From contig JAESUZ010003395.1 of the NCBI GenBank assembly GCA_017311185.1, positions 1,178,001 through 1,242,000 on the forward strand: a stretch of DNA of 64,000 bases, given 5' to 3'. A model generated the notes under the pieces. The model did no database searches and was not told the origin of the DNA. It saw nothing but the letters and a program-made list of their open reading frames with translations. Origin of the DNA: Proteles cristata cristata. Lineage: Eukaryota > Chordata > Mammalia > Carnivora > Hyaenidae. The stretch's first letter is position 1. Each line of letters begins with the position of its first letter. Position numbers and translations under genes: made by a program. This document shows, piece by piece, positions 24,401-37,733 of this stretch.

Positions 24401-24532
24401 CAAATAGGCTAGAACTGCTTCATTTCGCAGATGACAAAAAGAAACATAAAGACTAGAAAAATTACTTTGTTCAAAGTACAAAGTAGCACAATTAAAATTT
24501 TAAATCCAGGATTCCCCACTCTTTCAAAAAAA

Positions 24533-24748
24533 AAATTTTTTTTTAATGTTTTATTTATTTCTAGGAGAGAGAGAGACAGTGCGAGAAGGGGAGGGTCAGA
24601 GAGAGAGGTAGTCACAGACTGAAACAGGCTCCAGGCTCTGAGCTGGCAGTCAGCACAGAGCCCGATGCGGGGCTTGAACCCACGAACCGCGAGATCATGA
24701 CCCAAGCGAAAGTCAGACGCTCAACCAACTAAGCCACCCAGGCGCCCC
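24533..24748 (-). mobile_element. young CanSINE (TCACAGACTGAAAC / GGCAGTCAGC subtype)
   Basis: Antisense copy with 'atttctaggagagagaga', 'gtcacagactgaaacaggct', 'gagctggcagtcagcacaga' and a near-consensus head 'cgaaccgcgagatcatgacc' ... 'cacccaggcgcccc'. Flanking tcaaaaaa/ttttt blocks look like a low-complexity target duplication. It is inserted at the 3' end of the antisense L1 that follows. Confidence 0.95.
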
Positions 24749-25738
24749 TCAAAAAATTTTTTTGAATATAGTTGACACAAAACATTACATTAGTTTCAGG
24801 TGTAAAACGTAGTGATTCAAGTGTAGCTACTAGCTACAACACTCTTACAATACCACTGACCATATCCTTATGCTGTGGCTTTTGTTCCCGTGATTTATTC
24901 ATCCCTTAACTGGAAGTCTGTATCTTCCACTCCCATCCACCCAGTTTGCCCAGGCCCCTACATCCATCCCCTCTGACAACCCTGTTTGTTCTCTGTATTT
25001 ATAAGTCTGATTCTGCTTTTGGTTTATTCATTTGTTTTGTTTTTTAGATTCCACATATGAGTGAAATCATGGTATTTGTCACTCTCAGTCTGACTTATTT
25101 CCCTTAGAATAATACTCTTTAGGTCTGTCCATGTTATTGCTAATGTCAAGATCTCATCCCCTTTTATCGCTGTGTAATATCCCATTGTGTATATAGACCA
25201 CATCTTTCTTATTCACTTGTCTGTCAATGGACACTTAGGTTGCTTTCACATTCTTGGCTATTACAAATAATACTACAATAAAGATATGGGTACATATGTC
25301 TTTTGAATTAGTGTTTTCATTTCCTTTAGGGTAAATACCCAGTAGTGGAATTACTGGATCATATAGTGGCTGTACCAATCTACATTCCCACCAACAGTGC
25401 ACAAAGGTTCCCTTTTCTCCATTATCCTCACTGACACTTGTGATTTCTTGTCTTTTTGATTCTAGCCTTTTTGACAGGTGTAAGGTGATATCTCATTGTG
25501 GTTTTGATTTGCATTTCCCTGCTGATTTGTGATATTGGACATCTTTTCATGTGTCTATTGGACCTTTCAGTATCCTCTTTGGAAAAATGGCTATTTAGTT
25601 CCTCTGCCCATTATTCAATTAGATTGCTTGAGTTTTTTTGTTTGTTTTTCGGTATTGAGTAGTGCAAGTTCTATATATATTTTTGATATTAACCCCTTAT
25701 CAGATATATCATTTGCAAATATCTTCTCCCATTCACAT
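24749..25738 (-). mobile_element. L1 3'UTR and ORF2 C-terminal region, antisense
   Basis: Complement of L1: 'ttacattagtttcaggtgta', 'tccacatatgagtgaaatca', 'acccagtagtggaattactg', 'tttgatttgcatttccctg'. It breaks off at 'ttctcccattcacat', in mid-ORF2. Confidence 0.88.
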
Positions 25739-26300
25739 GTAACAGCAGATACTAATACAGAGGGTTTCTATTGTTAGCTGCAGCTGTTTTACCCCTCAAG
25801 CATCTACATTAAAACAAAACAAAAACCAAAACTAAAACCAAAAAAACCAAAACAAAACAGAAAAACACCTCTCCCCTATGGGAATGAATTTTCTGCCCAA
25901 ATCCTCTCTGCTTTACATGAGAAAATGATATTCCTCCTATTACCATGTAATGGTATTTTGACCATTACAAAAGCTTTAACATTAACTGACAGTAATTGAT
26001 ACTTATGCCCCACATTTTTATTAGTTACTAAGTTTTATTCAAAACTCCATGAAATGTGAGGAGGTTATTGCTGTAAAAGGAATTCAATCTCAGCCTGTTG
26101 CAAAGGAAAATACGTACAAGATATTACTCCAAAATTGATTTTCTTTCCTCCTAAGAAGAAAATAATAATGTCTAGAGATTATTTTTGGTGTTATCCACAA
26201 TGTCTTTGATCAAAGAATATTATCTATATACAAATTTTGCTATCATTAGTAGATTAAGAGATGAAGAGTTAGGAATCCTATACCTTAGGAGTAATATCTA
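25739..26300. other. non-L1 segment inside the antisense L1
   Basis: About 560 bp with no L1 character, with an A/C-rich run at 25810-25865, replacing roughly the 100 bp of ORF2 expected here. See findings. Confidence 0.55.
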
Positions 26301-26745
26301 AGTGTTGCTATGGTTGATGTCAGAGAAATTACTGCCTGTGTTCTCTTCTAGGATTTTTTGGTTTCAGGTCTCACATTTAGTTCTTTTATCCATTTTGAGT
26401 TTATTTTTATGTATAATGTAAGAAAGTGGTCCAGTTTCATTCTTTTGCATGTAGCTGTCCAGTTTTCCCAGCACTGTTTATTGAAGAGACTGTCTTTTCC
26501 CCATTGTATACTTTGGCCTCCTTTGCCATAGGTTAATTGGCCATATAAGTGTGGGTTTGTTTCTGGGTTCTCTATTCTGTTCCCTTGATTTCTGTGTCTG
26601 TTTCTGTGCCAGTACCATACTGTTTGGATTACTACAGCTTTGTAGTATATTTGAAAATCCGGAACTGTGGTACTTCCAGCTTTGTTTTTTCTCAGGATTG
26701 CTCTGGCTATCCAGGATCTTTTGTGGTTTCATAAAAATGTGAGTA
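26301..26745 (-). mobile_element. L1 ORF2 fragment, antisense, continuation
   Basis: 'gttgctatggttgatgtcag', 'gttctcttctaggatttttt', 'agtttcattcttttgcatgt' and 'ttactacagctttgtagtat' are complement of L1 ORF2 just upstream of the part that ends at 25738. Confidence 0.85.
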
Positions 26746-28428
26746 TTATTTGTTCTTAGATGCTATTCAATGAGGAGAGGGATTACCTGAAGGTATAAAT
26801 ACCGGGCAACAAGACTCACTGGGAGTCATATTGGAACCTAGCCACAAAATTACCCTGAATCACATGCTATTCCAGGAAAGCAAATAGACATTAAGATCAG
26901 AGTGCAAGGAAACTGCCTATAACACCTAACTTATAAATTGCAAAATGATAAAGTTCTACATACCAGCTCTCCCTATAAATAAAGCTCCAGTTTGTTTATA
27001 TTCTGTAAAGCAGAAAAGCTATTAAAATTTCTCAACTTGGGTTTGAACAAACAAGCCAGCAGAACCTAGCATAACAAGAAAGCATAAAATGCAGAAAAAA
27101 CATTCTCTCCTAGTATCAAGGGGCTTATATTATGTGTGAGGTTTGAAGTAATTGGTACCCAGAAGGGGCTATACATGCCGGCTGAATTGTTCTGAAAATA
27201 TCTCCATCCTGCTGACCAATTCACAGAGAGTTGCTGATAACACAGTCAGAGGAGGTCACAAAGTTTCACTGCTAGATAGAAAAAAAGAAGTTCCATGAAG
27301 GAGGCAGAAGGACAGAGAGATACAGAAATTTTGTAAAAGGGCAGAAAGGTATTTGGGACCAACAGGTAGACTATAACTCACCCAGAGATCCCTAAAGCTG
27401 CTCACCATCAAACCAAACAATAAGAACAACCTCATCACAGAAGGCAAGGGATTTAGACTATTTGAGACCAATTCACCATCGAGTGCCTCTGTGGGAAATT
27501 TGATTTAATCCCAAAGATGGGCATTTCTTACTGTCCTGAGGAAGTGTACATTCTCACAGCTCCCAGCCAAAAACTAAAATGTGCTTCAAAGTAGGTCAGA
27601 GACAAATGACAGCTCTCAGGAGCTTTGCAGTGCACCATGCATGTAAAAGAAGAAAAACAAAGCTGCTTACAGAAGAGTTTCAATTCTCAGGTTTTAGAAT
27701 AAATTCTCTCACTGTAATGAAGTACAGAATAATCCTTTTGCACTTATTCAATTATTGAGTTAAGAATTTTGGCCATGCATTTTATCCTTGAGCTTGATTG
27801 TCCTTTTTCATCCATCCATTTTTGAGAACCTCCATGGACACTGTGATTAACAAGTATTTTATGGATTCTGTTACAATAACCTCCTTGAAGATTAATCTGA
27901 ACATACTTAACTCATTTTTCCAATTGTTACATGTTACCTGATGTAACAATTCTTAACTATAGAATATTTGTACATTTGATGCTAAAAACAGTTAAGGTAT
28001 AAAAGATAGAGAAATAGATAGATGAGCTTCTTGAACAGCAATAAGGAGCCAGACTTAATCTTGTGTAAGCTTAGGTGAGTGATACAGGTTTAATTTTTAT
28101 CTATCAAGGGTATCATGTAGAAATACAAATGAAGAATCCTTGGCTTAGAATATGAAGTGGATCTTTCTACATGCCTTACACAATTTGGTTCCTACCTACC
28201 TTGTTGAATCATGTCTACTCAAGCTCCTTCACTCGTTCCTCCTGCTCAAGCCCCCATGCCTTCCCTCTTCCAGGTTTGTTCGTATTCTTTCTCAGATTTC
28301 CCGATTAGCTGAATGTGTCTGATCCTAGCCAAATCCTAAAAGTTTAGATGCCACCTCATCTATGCATGTCAAGGCCAGTACCCTAATCCCTCTTTTCTCT
28401 GAACTTTTATTTTTTATTTTATTTATTA
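26746..28428. other. unassigned AT-rich sequence
   Basis: No gene or named repeat recognised; short frames only (for example 27256-27471 on the -). Confidence 0.4.
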
Positions 28429-28640
28429 AAAAAAATTTTTTAGTGTCTTTATTCTGAGAGACAGAGACAGAGAGCGAGTGGGGAGGGGCAGAAAGAGAAA
28501 GGGAGATTCCGAATCTGAAGCAGGCTCCAGGCTCTGAGCTGTCAGCACAGAGCCTGAAGTGGGGCTCGAACCCACGGACTGTGAGATCATGATCTGAGCC
28601 AAAGCCGGACACTTAACCGACTGAGCCACCCAGGCACCCC
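28429..28640 (-). mobile_element. CanSINE
   Basis: Antisense full copy: 'gaagcaggctccaggctctg', 'agctgtcagcacagagcctg', head ending gagccacccaggcacccc. Confidence 0.93.
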
Positions 28641-28724
28641 TGCATTTTTAAAAATATGTTTCCTTTGGCACTCCTCATTTCTTTTTATGATTCGTGACAC
28701 AGGGGAGGTTTAGATAAAGTGATT

Positions 28725-28920
28725 AATTAATTAAACAAACACTTATTGAGCATCTATTATGTCCTTTGTGTTGGGAATACAACGATGATTAATCATGAAC
28801 TCCCTAGCAAGAGCTCATATTCTACCAGAAGTGACAGATGTGCAGTTTACAGCTCAATGTAATGAATTTCTATAATGAATATGGATGGAGGGCTGTGGAA
28901 GCACAGAAAAAGGATTGAGT
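28725..28920 (-). repeat. L2/MIR-related fragment, antisense
   Basis: 'aacacttattgagcatctat' followed by 'tgtgttgggaatacaacgat' and 'aagagctcatattctaccag' is the complement of the common L2/MIR 3' end. Confidence 0.6.
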
Positions 28921-28984
28921 CAGTATTCATATATTTAGTTTAACAGACACAGATAAAGAAATTACTATTTGCCAGGAACAATTC

Positions 28985-29150
28985 CAAATGCCATAAAGTA
29001 TTAACTTCATTCATCCATCTAACAATCTTACAAGGTACCTATTCTTATTATTCCTAGTTTAGAGATAAAGAAGCTGAGGCATATTCACAGAGCAGGTAGG
29101 TGGCAGAGCCAGCATTTGACCCAGGTAGTCTGGGTCCTGAATCCTTGCTC
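28985..29150 (-). repeat. MIR, antisense
   Basis: 'acaatcttacaaggtaccta', 'gagataaagaagctgaggca', 'ggtggcagagccagcatttg' and 'agtctgggtcctgaatcctt' follow the MIR consensus complement almost end to end. Confidence 0.85.
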
Positions 29151-30904
29151 AGAGTGACCAGACTATGTTGACTCAATATATATCTGATGATCAGACAAGT
29201 TTAAGAAATAGACTGATTTCCAAAAGAAATTGATTGTTCTGATGAACCAGCACTCAGCACATTGCATATGATACGAACCCCATGAATGTCTGTGAAATAA
29301 ACGTCTTGGTTCCCGAAGGACATATAGATGTTTGATAGGCAAAGAAAAGAAAGAAGGGCACTCCTGGCAAAATGGATGGAGATGTGCCAAGATGTAGAGC
29401 CAGGAAAAGACAGGGACAATTTAGAGGACTGTGGGAGGTTCTGTGGCAGGTACTGAGACTGTCTGCCTTGTTTCTATTCTCACCCTTTGCCCTGCTCTGC
29501 TCTGTATCACACCTAGAGCTGCTTCTGTGGACTGTGTCATGTGGGCCTCTGTAAGAGGCTAGGTTTGCCCAGGGAAGGCCTGGCCAGACACCGCAGAGCA
29601 GAAGGCAGGCAGAACACAGGGCATATCTCCCAGATTCTCTTGTCTGTGGCAGTGACCCCTGGCAATGGCTATGTCTTCTGGTAAGCTTCTGCCTGGCAAG
29701 TCTGGCCCCTGGTCCCCCTCTTCTCCCACGGATCCCCTAACCCACGTGTGCTCGGTGTCCTGCACACGCTAACCTCTGAGCTCTTCACCGTCCCTCCTTT
29801 TAGGTCCTCAGCTCTACCTAGTACTAAATTCCCTTTGGAAAAAAAAATTCTTAGCTACGCTTCTATTTCATGCTTAGACACTGAAAGATATACTCAGAGT
29901 GTTGGGGGAAAGTATAGTATATTCATCATATGAGAGAGGAAAGGGTTGAACTTATCAGTGATGAAGCAAAATAAAACATGTTAGTAATATTGTCTATTTC
30001 CTCTTTATTTAAAAAAATTACTTTAAGTTTTGCAAATGTATGTTGTCTTAGTACAGTGATATGTAAGTAAATATATACAATGTATCATATATAACTTAAA
30101 TCTATTTAATGCATTTGTATTTATATATTTATAAATTATATATTATATATATGTGTACCATATATACATTTATATGTATCATGGATAAATGAATGCAAAT
30201 TACATCAAAGATATAATCATATCTTTAAATATATTTAAATATATCTTTTGAGGTATTCATTCTCAAGACTTTCTACTGATGGGGCATTCATTTGAAAAGC
30301 TTGGAGTCTATAAGAAGAAAAGAAAAGCTCGGAATCTCCATAAAAATACACAGGGTTGGTGTCAGAATGCCAACAAAATGCATTATCCATTAGCATCCTC
30401 ACGATAAGCAATGTTGTATGAGAACTCATGACAGCAGCATGTTAAAACAGTGTCACAGAATGACTTATGTGACTTAAGCAGGCAGGTTCATTTGCCTTAG
30501 ATATGGTTTAAATAAATGAAGCTCTCTAACATTGGAATGGAATGTTCCTTTCCATGAAAGGAATGAAGGTTTGAGGAAGAGAGACAGGGAAGGAAGTAAA
30601 GAAGGAAGGGAATCTATTCAAATGGTACATAAAAAAAAAAAAAAGAAAAGATAAACTGGCACGAAAGGTCCAGCTTCCCATCTTATCATCACTATCCCCC
30701 AGGGTAGACCCTCAGAGGTCCAGAAATCCTTCCTTTTGGATGGTTGGTACCTAGAGAGGATATGTGTCTCCTCTTGAAGGTGACTTGGCACTCTGTGTTC
30801 TCATCTTTTCCTTCTGCAAATCAATGAAAGAATAGGACTGAATCCACTGTATCAGAGAGAATAGTTGCAATGGCCATAGAAAGAATGCCTGTCTGTGTAC
30901 ACAA
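29151..30904. other. unassigned sequence
   Basis: 29.4-29.8 kb is less AT-rich with short overlapping frames on both strands; no domain recognised. 30.04-30.25 kb is an AT-rich block with many TATATA runs. A GAAG-rich patch lies near 30570-30610. Confidence 0.35.
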
Positions 30905-31042
30905 AGCCTGCTTCACATTCTCATTCTCTCAATCTCAATCTCTCTCTCTCTTTCTCTCTCTCCCTCTTTCCCTCCCTCCCTCCCTCCCCCACTTGTATAC
31001 ATGCACTCTGTCTCTCAAAATAGGTAAAAACTTAAAAAAAAG
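30905..31042 (+). mobile_element. 5'-truncated CanSINE, sense
   Basis: Starts in 'agcctgcttcacattctcat', then a long (CT)n and CCCT block (30936-30990), 'ctctgtctctcaaaatag' and an A tail. The tRNA-like half is missing. Confidence 0.75.
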
Positions 31043-33557
31043 AGGTAGTCCAGGAAAAGCAAAGTGAGTGCCCAGGGGTGTGTAGAGGTGTGAGAAATCC
31101 CAAGCTCAGGTATTTTTCCAAATGTCCAGACCCTGGGTGTGAGCAAGGTTGTCATCCTATAAAATGTCTGAGCAGCAACTCAAAATAGTTGTTTTTCTCG
31201 TCACATGGTTTTATGTAAGTTTCTACTTTCTTTGGCGTTTTAAAATGCTAGTCATTTTTATTTGTGTTTTCAAGTGACCCTAGGGGAGGAACAGAAGGAG
31301 GGGGTGAGAGAAACAGCTAAAATAGCTCAACACCTGAGCTTGCTCCTACTGATCTTTTTCAAGTTCATGCTTCTGCACCAGTTAGTTCGATCTGGACAGA
31401 ACCCTGGGAAATGAGCAAACCTATAGAATAATTTTTTTGTGTTGTGCTTCATGTTTCAGAGTAGCTATTTTCAACTAGTATCACAGAGAGCTGCTACTAG
31501 CAACTGTTAAATTACATAGGAATTTGACTTCACACTGTTTATTGAAGAAATGCTGGAGCATATTAAGTGAAGTTTTACTGTGCTTATATATTTCTCAGAT
31601 GTAGCCACAATGCTAAGTGGCTTTATTACAGTGAACAGTTGATTAGCATTTATAATATGTAAACATTAAATTATATTTTATGTTTTCAAACAATCTATGA
31701 AAACAAGATAAAGTAACAGTTTACTTCGATGTTTGCGAAAAGAAACTAGAAATAAAATTAAAAGTCTTGATACAGAAAATGCTCTCATCTACATTGTAGA
31801 TTTTGGAAGATTAAAAGAATATACATATGTCATAAAGTATATGCTTTTCAGGGTAATTTTAAGAAATAAGAAAATCTAATCTCTGTATTTGACAAAACCA
31901 GCACTTAATTTCCTTTGGGTACTTCCTTTTCTATCCTCGAGAATTACAAATCTCTAAGCATTATCTGTTATACACCTTCCCTAGGGTTTAGTTCTTGGAT
32001 TTATGTTCTATCCAAGTACTGATTGCATTAAATAATAATGTTAATTCTCAGTAGTTATTAGTCAAAATTAGCTAGATTATTTGAAATCTCCCTATCATAA
32101 TAAAAATATAATTTAAAATACCTTTGTTACTTTTTTTTTGTCAAGGGAGCATCATTATTATAATTACCATCTTCTGAAGATAGTATTTATTACTTCTATA
32201 TAAAACAGAGAGCATCACTAGATCCACCTTTAAGGAGCAGACAACATAAGGATAGGAAAGTCAGAATTATTCCCCACTCTCCCTGCCCAGGTTACTACTA
32301 CTAAGCCAGATAAGATTTGCTTCACAATAGAGTGTATGCATCACTGAACAGACAGCAGCTTCTTAAGTATACCATGAAAATTTTTTAAAACACATGTGAA
32401 AATGTGAACTGTGGATTTTTCCCTTTTTCCTACTAAGCTACGTGTTATAGCAAAGTATGTTTTCTGATATTTTTAATATGCATATGTGTGTATGTATTCC
32501 AGATCTTGGTTTATTTAAAGGAAAAATAGCAGTCTTCCAAAGCATGGATTCCAAAGGGCATAATTAAATTTTAAAAACACTTTGGGCTAATTTTAATATT
32601 TCAGGCTTAAAAAAAAGTGAATGAGGTGGTAGTGGTTGGGAAGATAATCATTTGGCTGCTCAGAGAGCTGTGTCTGGGTTCTGGGACCCCTCAAGTATAG
32701 CAGCAGCTGCGCCCATAGATGATCCTGCACCCATTCCAAGTGCCTGGCTAGAAGTGGGAAATTCATGTTTCCCAGCTACCTGCGCCAAGTGCGGGAAAAG
32801 CATTGTCAAGACTCTGCAATTCTTCTCTTTGGGTTTGCCATGGATGCTTTGGTTTTAGTTTTCCAAAAGACAAAGGATAATGAAACTGTTAGGAGAGTTT
32901 GATCTTCTCATAACTCTGCTGCATATTAGAACCTCACACTCATTCCAAAAACTACAGAACACATGAGTTTTCCAACTTTTATTCTCCTTGGATTTGAAAA
33001 ATAATCATTTTAAGCCACAACTTTTTCTGAGCCTGGGGGGAGAAATTTATTTCCTGTAAACCTAATGATCATTTAGGAGCCATAATAGAAGAGTTGTTTT
33101 ATCACTAATGGACATGTTTTTGAAGTAAACAGCATAATTTTAAGGAAACCATGAAAATAATACTACTAAATGCCTAAATTTTTAGGAGAAATGATCCAAT
33201 AGAATGAAAATTAGGAGGGAAAAAGTTAACCAAAGACAGGGAGATGAGGATCAGGAGGAATTAGGAAATAGACACTGCAGGAAAAACACTACTAAGCCAC
33301 CCGGCCACATTGCTGAAATTCCATCAAAAAAATCCATTGCTTTAAGATTGCTACCAAAAATTGCCTGTGGCTCTCTGATCTTTCCTCTTTTAAACTGAAA
33401 TATCTACAAGTTCTAGTCAAGTTACATTGTGATTAGTGTCAAATACATAATTTGATCCCAAGATCTCCATTCTGCCACCCAGAATCTTTACCTTATAGTA
33501 ATCTTTCTCAAAATGGGATTTTTAATTCAATGCTAACCTTAACAATAAGTATATTCT
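31043..33557. other. unassigned AT-rich sequence
   Basis: No repeat or gene recognised in 2.5 kb apart from a T run at 32131-32139. The 68-codon frame at 32652-32858 has no supporting feature. Confidence 0.4.
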
Positions 33558-33780
33558 TTTTTATAATTTTTTAATGTTTTTTATTTTTGAGAGAGAGAAA
33601 GACAGAGACAGAGAGCAAGTGGGGGAGGGGCAGAGAGTGAGGGAAACACAGAATTTAAGGAAGGCTCCAGGCTTTGAGCTGTCAGCACAGAGCCTGATGC
33701 AGGGCTGAAACTCACGAACTGTGAGATCATGACTAGAACCAAAGTTGGATGCTTAACCAACTGAACCACTCAGGTGCCCC
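33558..33780 (-). mobile_element. CanSINE
   Basis: Antisense full copy with 'aggctccaggctttgagctg' and head ending gaaccactcaggtgcccc. aagtatattctttttta before and ttagtacattttttat after may be a diverged target duplication. Confidence 0.92.
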
Positions 33781-34614
33781 CTAAATTAGTACATTTTTTA
33801 TCATTTTAATGCTCATATTTGTTTTGTGTCTAGGGCTGGTGCTAAGTAGCTCAATTTTAATTATCTTTGACTGAAACAGGTAAGAATTTAAAGCACCCCA
33901 AGTGATGGCCAAATGAAATAAGGGAGCACCATGTAAAGGAGAGTTTCACAGAACTTTGAATTCCAAAAATGATGGGTTCATTGGTCAATCACTTGGCACA
34001 CCATAGTACAGAAATTCCAGTGATCACCAGTACCATGTTTATAAAGCTAGAGTTAACTTAGGTTAGTATTATCACATAAAAGAATTGGTTAATTTAAATC
34101 TCATTGGCATTGTAGATTTGGTTAATTTATAATTGCATGTTATATCATGGTTATATAAACCTTTTGAGCTTTGAGAGTTCTGAGAAAATTCATCTTTTGA
34201 AGACAAAACATTGCTCAAATTCTCAAGTTCAGCAAACTTGGTCATTTGCCATATTGAGACATCCTTATTCTCTTCTCAACCTCATCTGCATTTGTACCCT
34301 GGATAGACAACTGGTGTGTGTGTGCATGTGTGTGTGTGTGTGTGCACGCGTGTGCACACTTGAATTCACATCAGCAGCAAACACCAAGAACCAATTCAAA
34401 GGTTACAGGACTCGGCTCCTTAGGTGCCTAGTTCACAACTAGGAAGATATTGCATACAGGGAGATTAATTTGACTTAGAGGTAGTTAGATAACCACTCTC
34501 ATGTATTTGGTTTGTGTCTGAGTCCAAAATTTCCAAATGTTACTCATTCTTTCTTCTCATTCCTGATCAAGTAATTTCCTGGGGAAAAAATGTCTATTTG
34601 TTCATTCACCCTGT
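33781..34614. other. unassigned sequence with GT microsatellite
   Basis: A (GT)n run with GC interruptions lies at about 34313-34352. Otherwise nothing recognised. Confidence 0.4.
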
Positions 34615-34700
34615 TTTGTCCCTTAGGCAGAGCTGGGATTTGAATGCAGGATAGCTGAATTCAAAATCATGTGTCTTTGCTTCACAACCTCAGAGATCTT
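34615..34700 (-). repeat. MIR fragment, antisense
   Basis: 'cagagctgggatttgaatgc' and 'aaaatcatgtgtctttgctt' match the head side of MIR in complement. Confidence 0.6.
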
Positions 34701-34919
34701 AATTCTAAAATGAGAGCATGAAGACAGTCACCAGAATGGCTATTATATTATTACAGTGACTGTGTCATTGAGTTATAAGAGGGGACAATGAAGTTCTAGT
34801 TCTATAAAATCCCCCTAGTTCTTCACAGTTTCTTTCCCTCAACACCACATCCTTTTGATAAACCTTGTGTCCAACAGTAATATGACCATGTCTCTAGTCT
34901 TTGAAACTGGTAAGAATGG

Positions 34920-35335
34920 AATCAATTATCGAGTGCTGCATAATAGAACCCTTCAAAACTTAGTCACTTGAAATGACAATTATTGTCATGACTCCACGAA
35001 TTGACTGGACAGTTATTCTACTCCATGTAGTGCTGACAGGGATCACTCATGTAGACCTAATTTAGCTGGTAGCTAGGCTGGGCTGCCTCATTTTTCCTCC
35101 ATGTGGCCTTTCTCGTTAGCAGAATAGCCTACACTTCTTTCAAAGTTTAAACGATTCCAAAAAGGAACATCCCAAAAGGATAAGCCCCAACATACAAGGG
35201 CTTATTGAGCTTTTACTTGTATCACTTTCCAGCGACCAGAGCAATTCACATGTAGTGATGGGACTATATAAGGGCATGAATACAGGAAGGTGTGATTAAC
35301 TGGGGGCTATCAGTGTAATGGACTACCATAAAAAA
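34920..35335 (-). mobile_element. LTR-like interspersed repeat, probable MaLR family, antisense
   Basis: 'gagtgctgcataatagaacc', 'ccaaaacttagtcacttga'-like text, 'tagctggtagctaggctggg' and 'tcctccatgtggcctttctc' resemble a common MaLR-like LTR in complement. Subfamily and exact ends uncertain. Confidence 0.5.
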
Positions 35336-35481
35336 CTAAAAAAATCTAGCTAGGGATCAGTTTTCAATTATTTCAACATATTTTCAACAAGTGTCTGGTA
35401 TACCATTAACATTTTGTTGGGCATGAAGACTTAAAGAATGCCATTAATTAATAGGGGAGGGAAGATCTACATATGCAAATC

Positions 35482-36357
35482 TGTAATGTGATCCTGCCTG
35501 CAGTGAAATATTAAGAAATATATATACTGGTCTCTGATCCTATCCTGACCCAGGGCTCCTAAATTCCTTAAGAGGTAAGAGCACTAGGAAAATCTCTTTA
35601 TATTTGGTCTCTGATCTGTCTCTGACCTGGAATATTCCTAAGTGATAAAAGCATTAGGAGCATCTCTTCTTCTATCGAGGTGACTCTGGGTGGGCTCCTG
35701 GAGAGGGGGCTGGTCACTGAGAGGACCAAACCATGATTAGAAACTTGAAATTTTCGGTGCTTCCTCCATTCTTTCTAGAAGAGAGAAGGGCTGAAAATGG
35801 AGTTCATGATTGGCCATGCCTAGGAGATGAAGCATCCATTAAAATCCAAAAAGGACAGGGGTCAGAGAACTTTTAGGTGAGCAAGCACATCCACACTGGG
35901 AGCATGGCACACCCCAACTCCACAGGGACAGAAGCTGCTACAATCATGACCCTCCCAGATTTTGCAGCTAAGTATCTCTTCATCTGGCTATTCATCTGTA
36001 CCTTTTAATAAACTGCTGAATGTAAGTAAATGTTTTTCTGAGTTCTGTCATCTACTCTGCCAAGTTAATTGAATCCAAAGGGGAAGGTAGTCATGGGAAC
36101 CTCCAATTTGTAGCCAAGTCAGAGAACAATTGTGGGTAACTTGGGGACCTACTACTTGTGATGGGCATCTGAAATGGGATGGAGGCAGTCTCGTGAGACT
36201 GAGCCTTTAACTCTGTGATCTGATGCTATCTTCAGGTAAACACTGTCAGAATGGAGTTAACTTGTAGGACACTCAGCTGGGTCATGGAGAATTGCACAGT
36301 GTGGGAAAACTGCACACATATCTGGTGACCATAAGTGAAGTGTTCTGAGTGTGGTAG
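35482..36357 (+). mobile_element. ERVL-class solo LTR, sense
   Basis: Begins tgtaatgtgatcctg. Contains 'ctgacctggaatattcctaa', 'tccattaaaatccaaaaagg', 'tcatctggctattcatctgt', then the polyadenylation signal AATAAA at 36007-36012, followed by R/U5-like text 'gtttttctgagttctgtcat' and 'aactctgtgatctgatgcta'. I recognise this as a dispersed mammalian LTR but cannot name the subfamily. No internal retroviral sequence adjoins it, so a solo LTR. Confidence 0.7.
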
Positions 36358-37489
36358 CCTGTGGGAGTGAAGGAGACAGACACCTAGGTAGAAGATGGAG
36401 GGTTTTTTTTTTTTTTAAATACATCTCGTTGTGGAGAGAGGTGAAAATATGGAATGGACTCAAGGGCAGTTCCACTTGACCCTCTCCTTCCAACTTCTAA
36501 AGCAAATCTCAGTTCATGGCAAGTGGCCCATGAAATGAATCTGAGGACAGACAGGAAAACTGTGCAAATACACAAAATTCAACTGCATTAAAAAAAGTTA
36601 ATGTTGGTTTGGATCAGCAATTCTACATTAAGCAGGCCAGGTCTTTAAATAAATTAATGCAAAGCATATTTGCTTTCTTCATCTGACTTTTGGCTCCCTA
36701 AATCTAACTTTTGTGCAACAATTAAAAAGATATTCTTCCATATACTTAGTACACAAGTTCCTCATTCAAAACCCTTGATCACACAGTTCTGAAGCTGAGA
36801 AGTTTCATATCTGATTTCAAAAGAAGGCACAATCATTGGCAGTGGGTAAATACCAAGGTGGGTTTCATAAGATCAAGTTCAAGTTAGAATTTGGAACAAC
36901 CTGTAAAATTAAGCATGGTAGAGAGAAGAATATCACAACAATAGGATTATAACTTCTGTTGAATTTTCCTGAGGGAATAGATAAAGTCATGTGTAAATAG
37001 GAGATTTGATGGGGGTCATTTCCATTGCTTGGCAATATAATTACTTTCTCTTTTCTCTTTATGTGTAATCAGAATGCTTGAATCCCTATTTATTCATTGA
37101 CCTGGTGGTTAAAAACACCACAGTGACTGACCTATAGTGCAAATGCTTGTTAGTTGAGTTCTCTTAGATTGGATCACCCGGTCCTTTTACATGTATCATC
37201 AATATATCATGTGACCTGTAAACAGTTGGTCCCAACTTCTAAGGATGACAATACTTTACTCAGTAGTGCTCCCCCCCTGCACAGAATAAGCATAGATAAG
37301 ACAATAATTTCTTTTAATGAGATTAAATCTGATAACTTCAAAAACAGTTTCACTGCAAGATGTGGATGCCTTTCAATCCTCCTTAGGAATTAAAATAGTG
37401 AATCATTTTTGGTGTCATCAATATGGTGGTTATAAACAGAAGTGGGATTGAAGAGGTAGTGTTTTAAATAAATGAAGCCATAACCCTAG
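36358..37489. other. unassigned sequence upstream of the CpG island
   Basis: T run at 36402-36417; otherwise AT-rich unique-looking sequence with short frames (37154-37393). No repeat recognised within 1.1 kb. Confidence 0.4.
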
Positions 37490-37733
37490 ACGTTAGATTC
37501 TGTCTTGGATTCCCCGGAGTCTTGTCCTAAATCCACCTAGAACAGAACTTAAACGATGCCTGCATTAACCGTAGTAAAAACTGGCCATCGGATCCATTTC
37601 TACCCACAGAAACACCTACAAGGAGGGTGGTAAGTCTTCTCCACCAAGACCAAAAGATCTCCTCGAAGTTTTAAGCCCCATATATATGCTCAGAGTCTGC
37701 CCTCTCCTCGATCAAATATCTGTGCAATAAGTA

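Noticed and set aside
34313..34352. Z-DNA or regulatory (GT)n element
   Set aside because: An ordinary interrupted GT microsatellite; no context supports a specific function.
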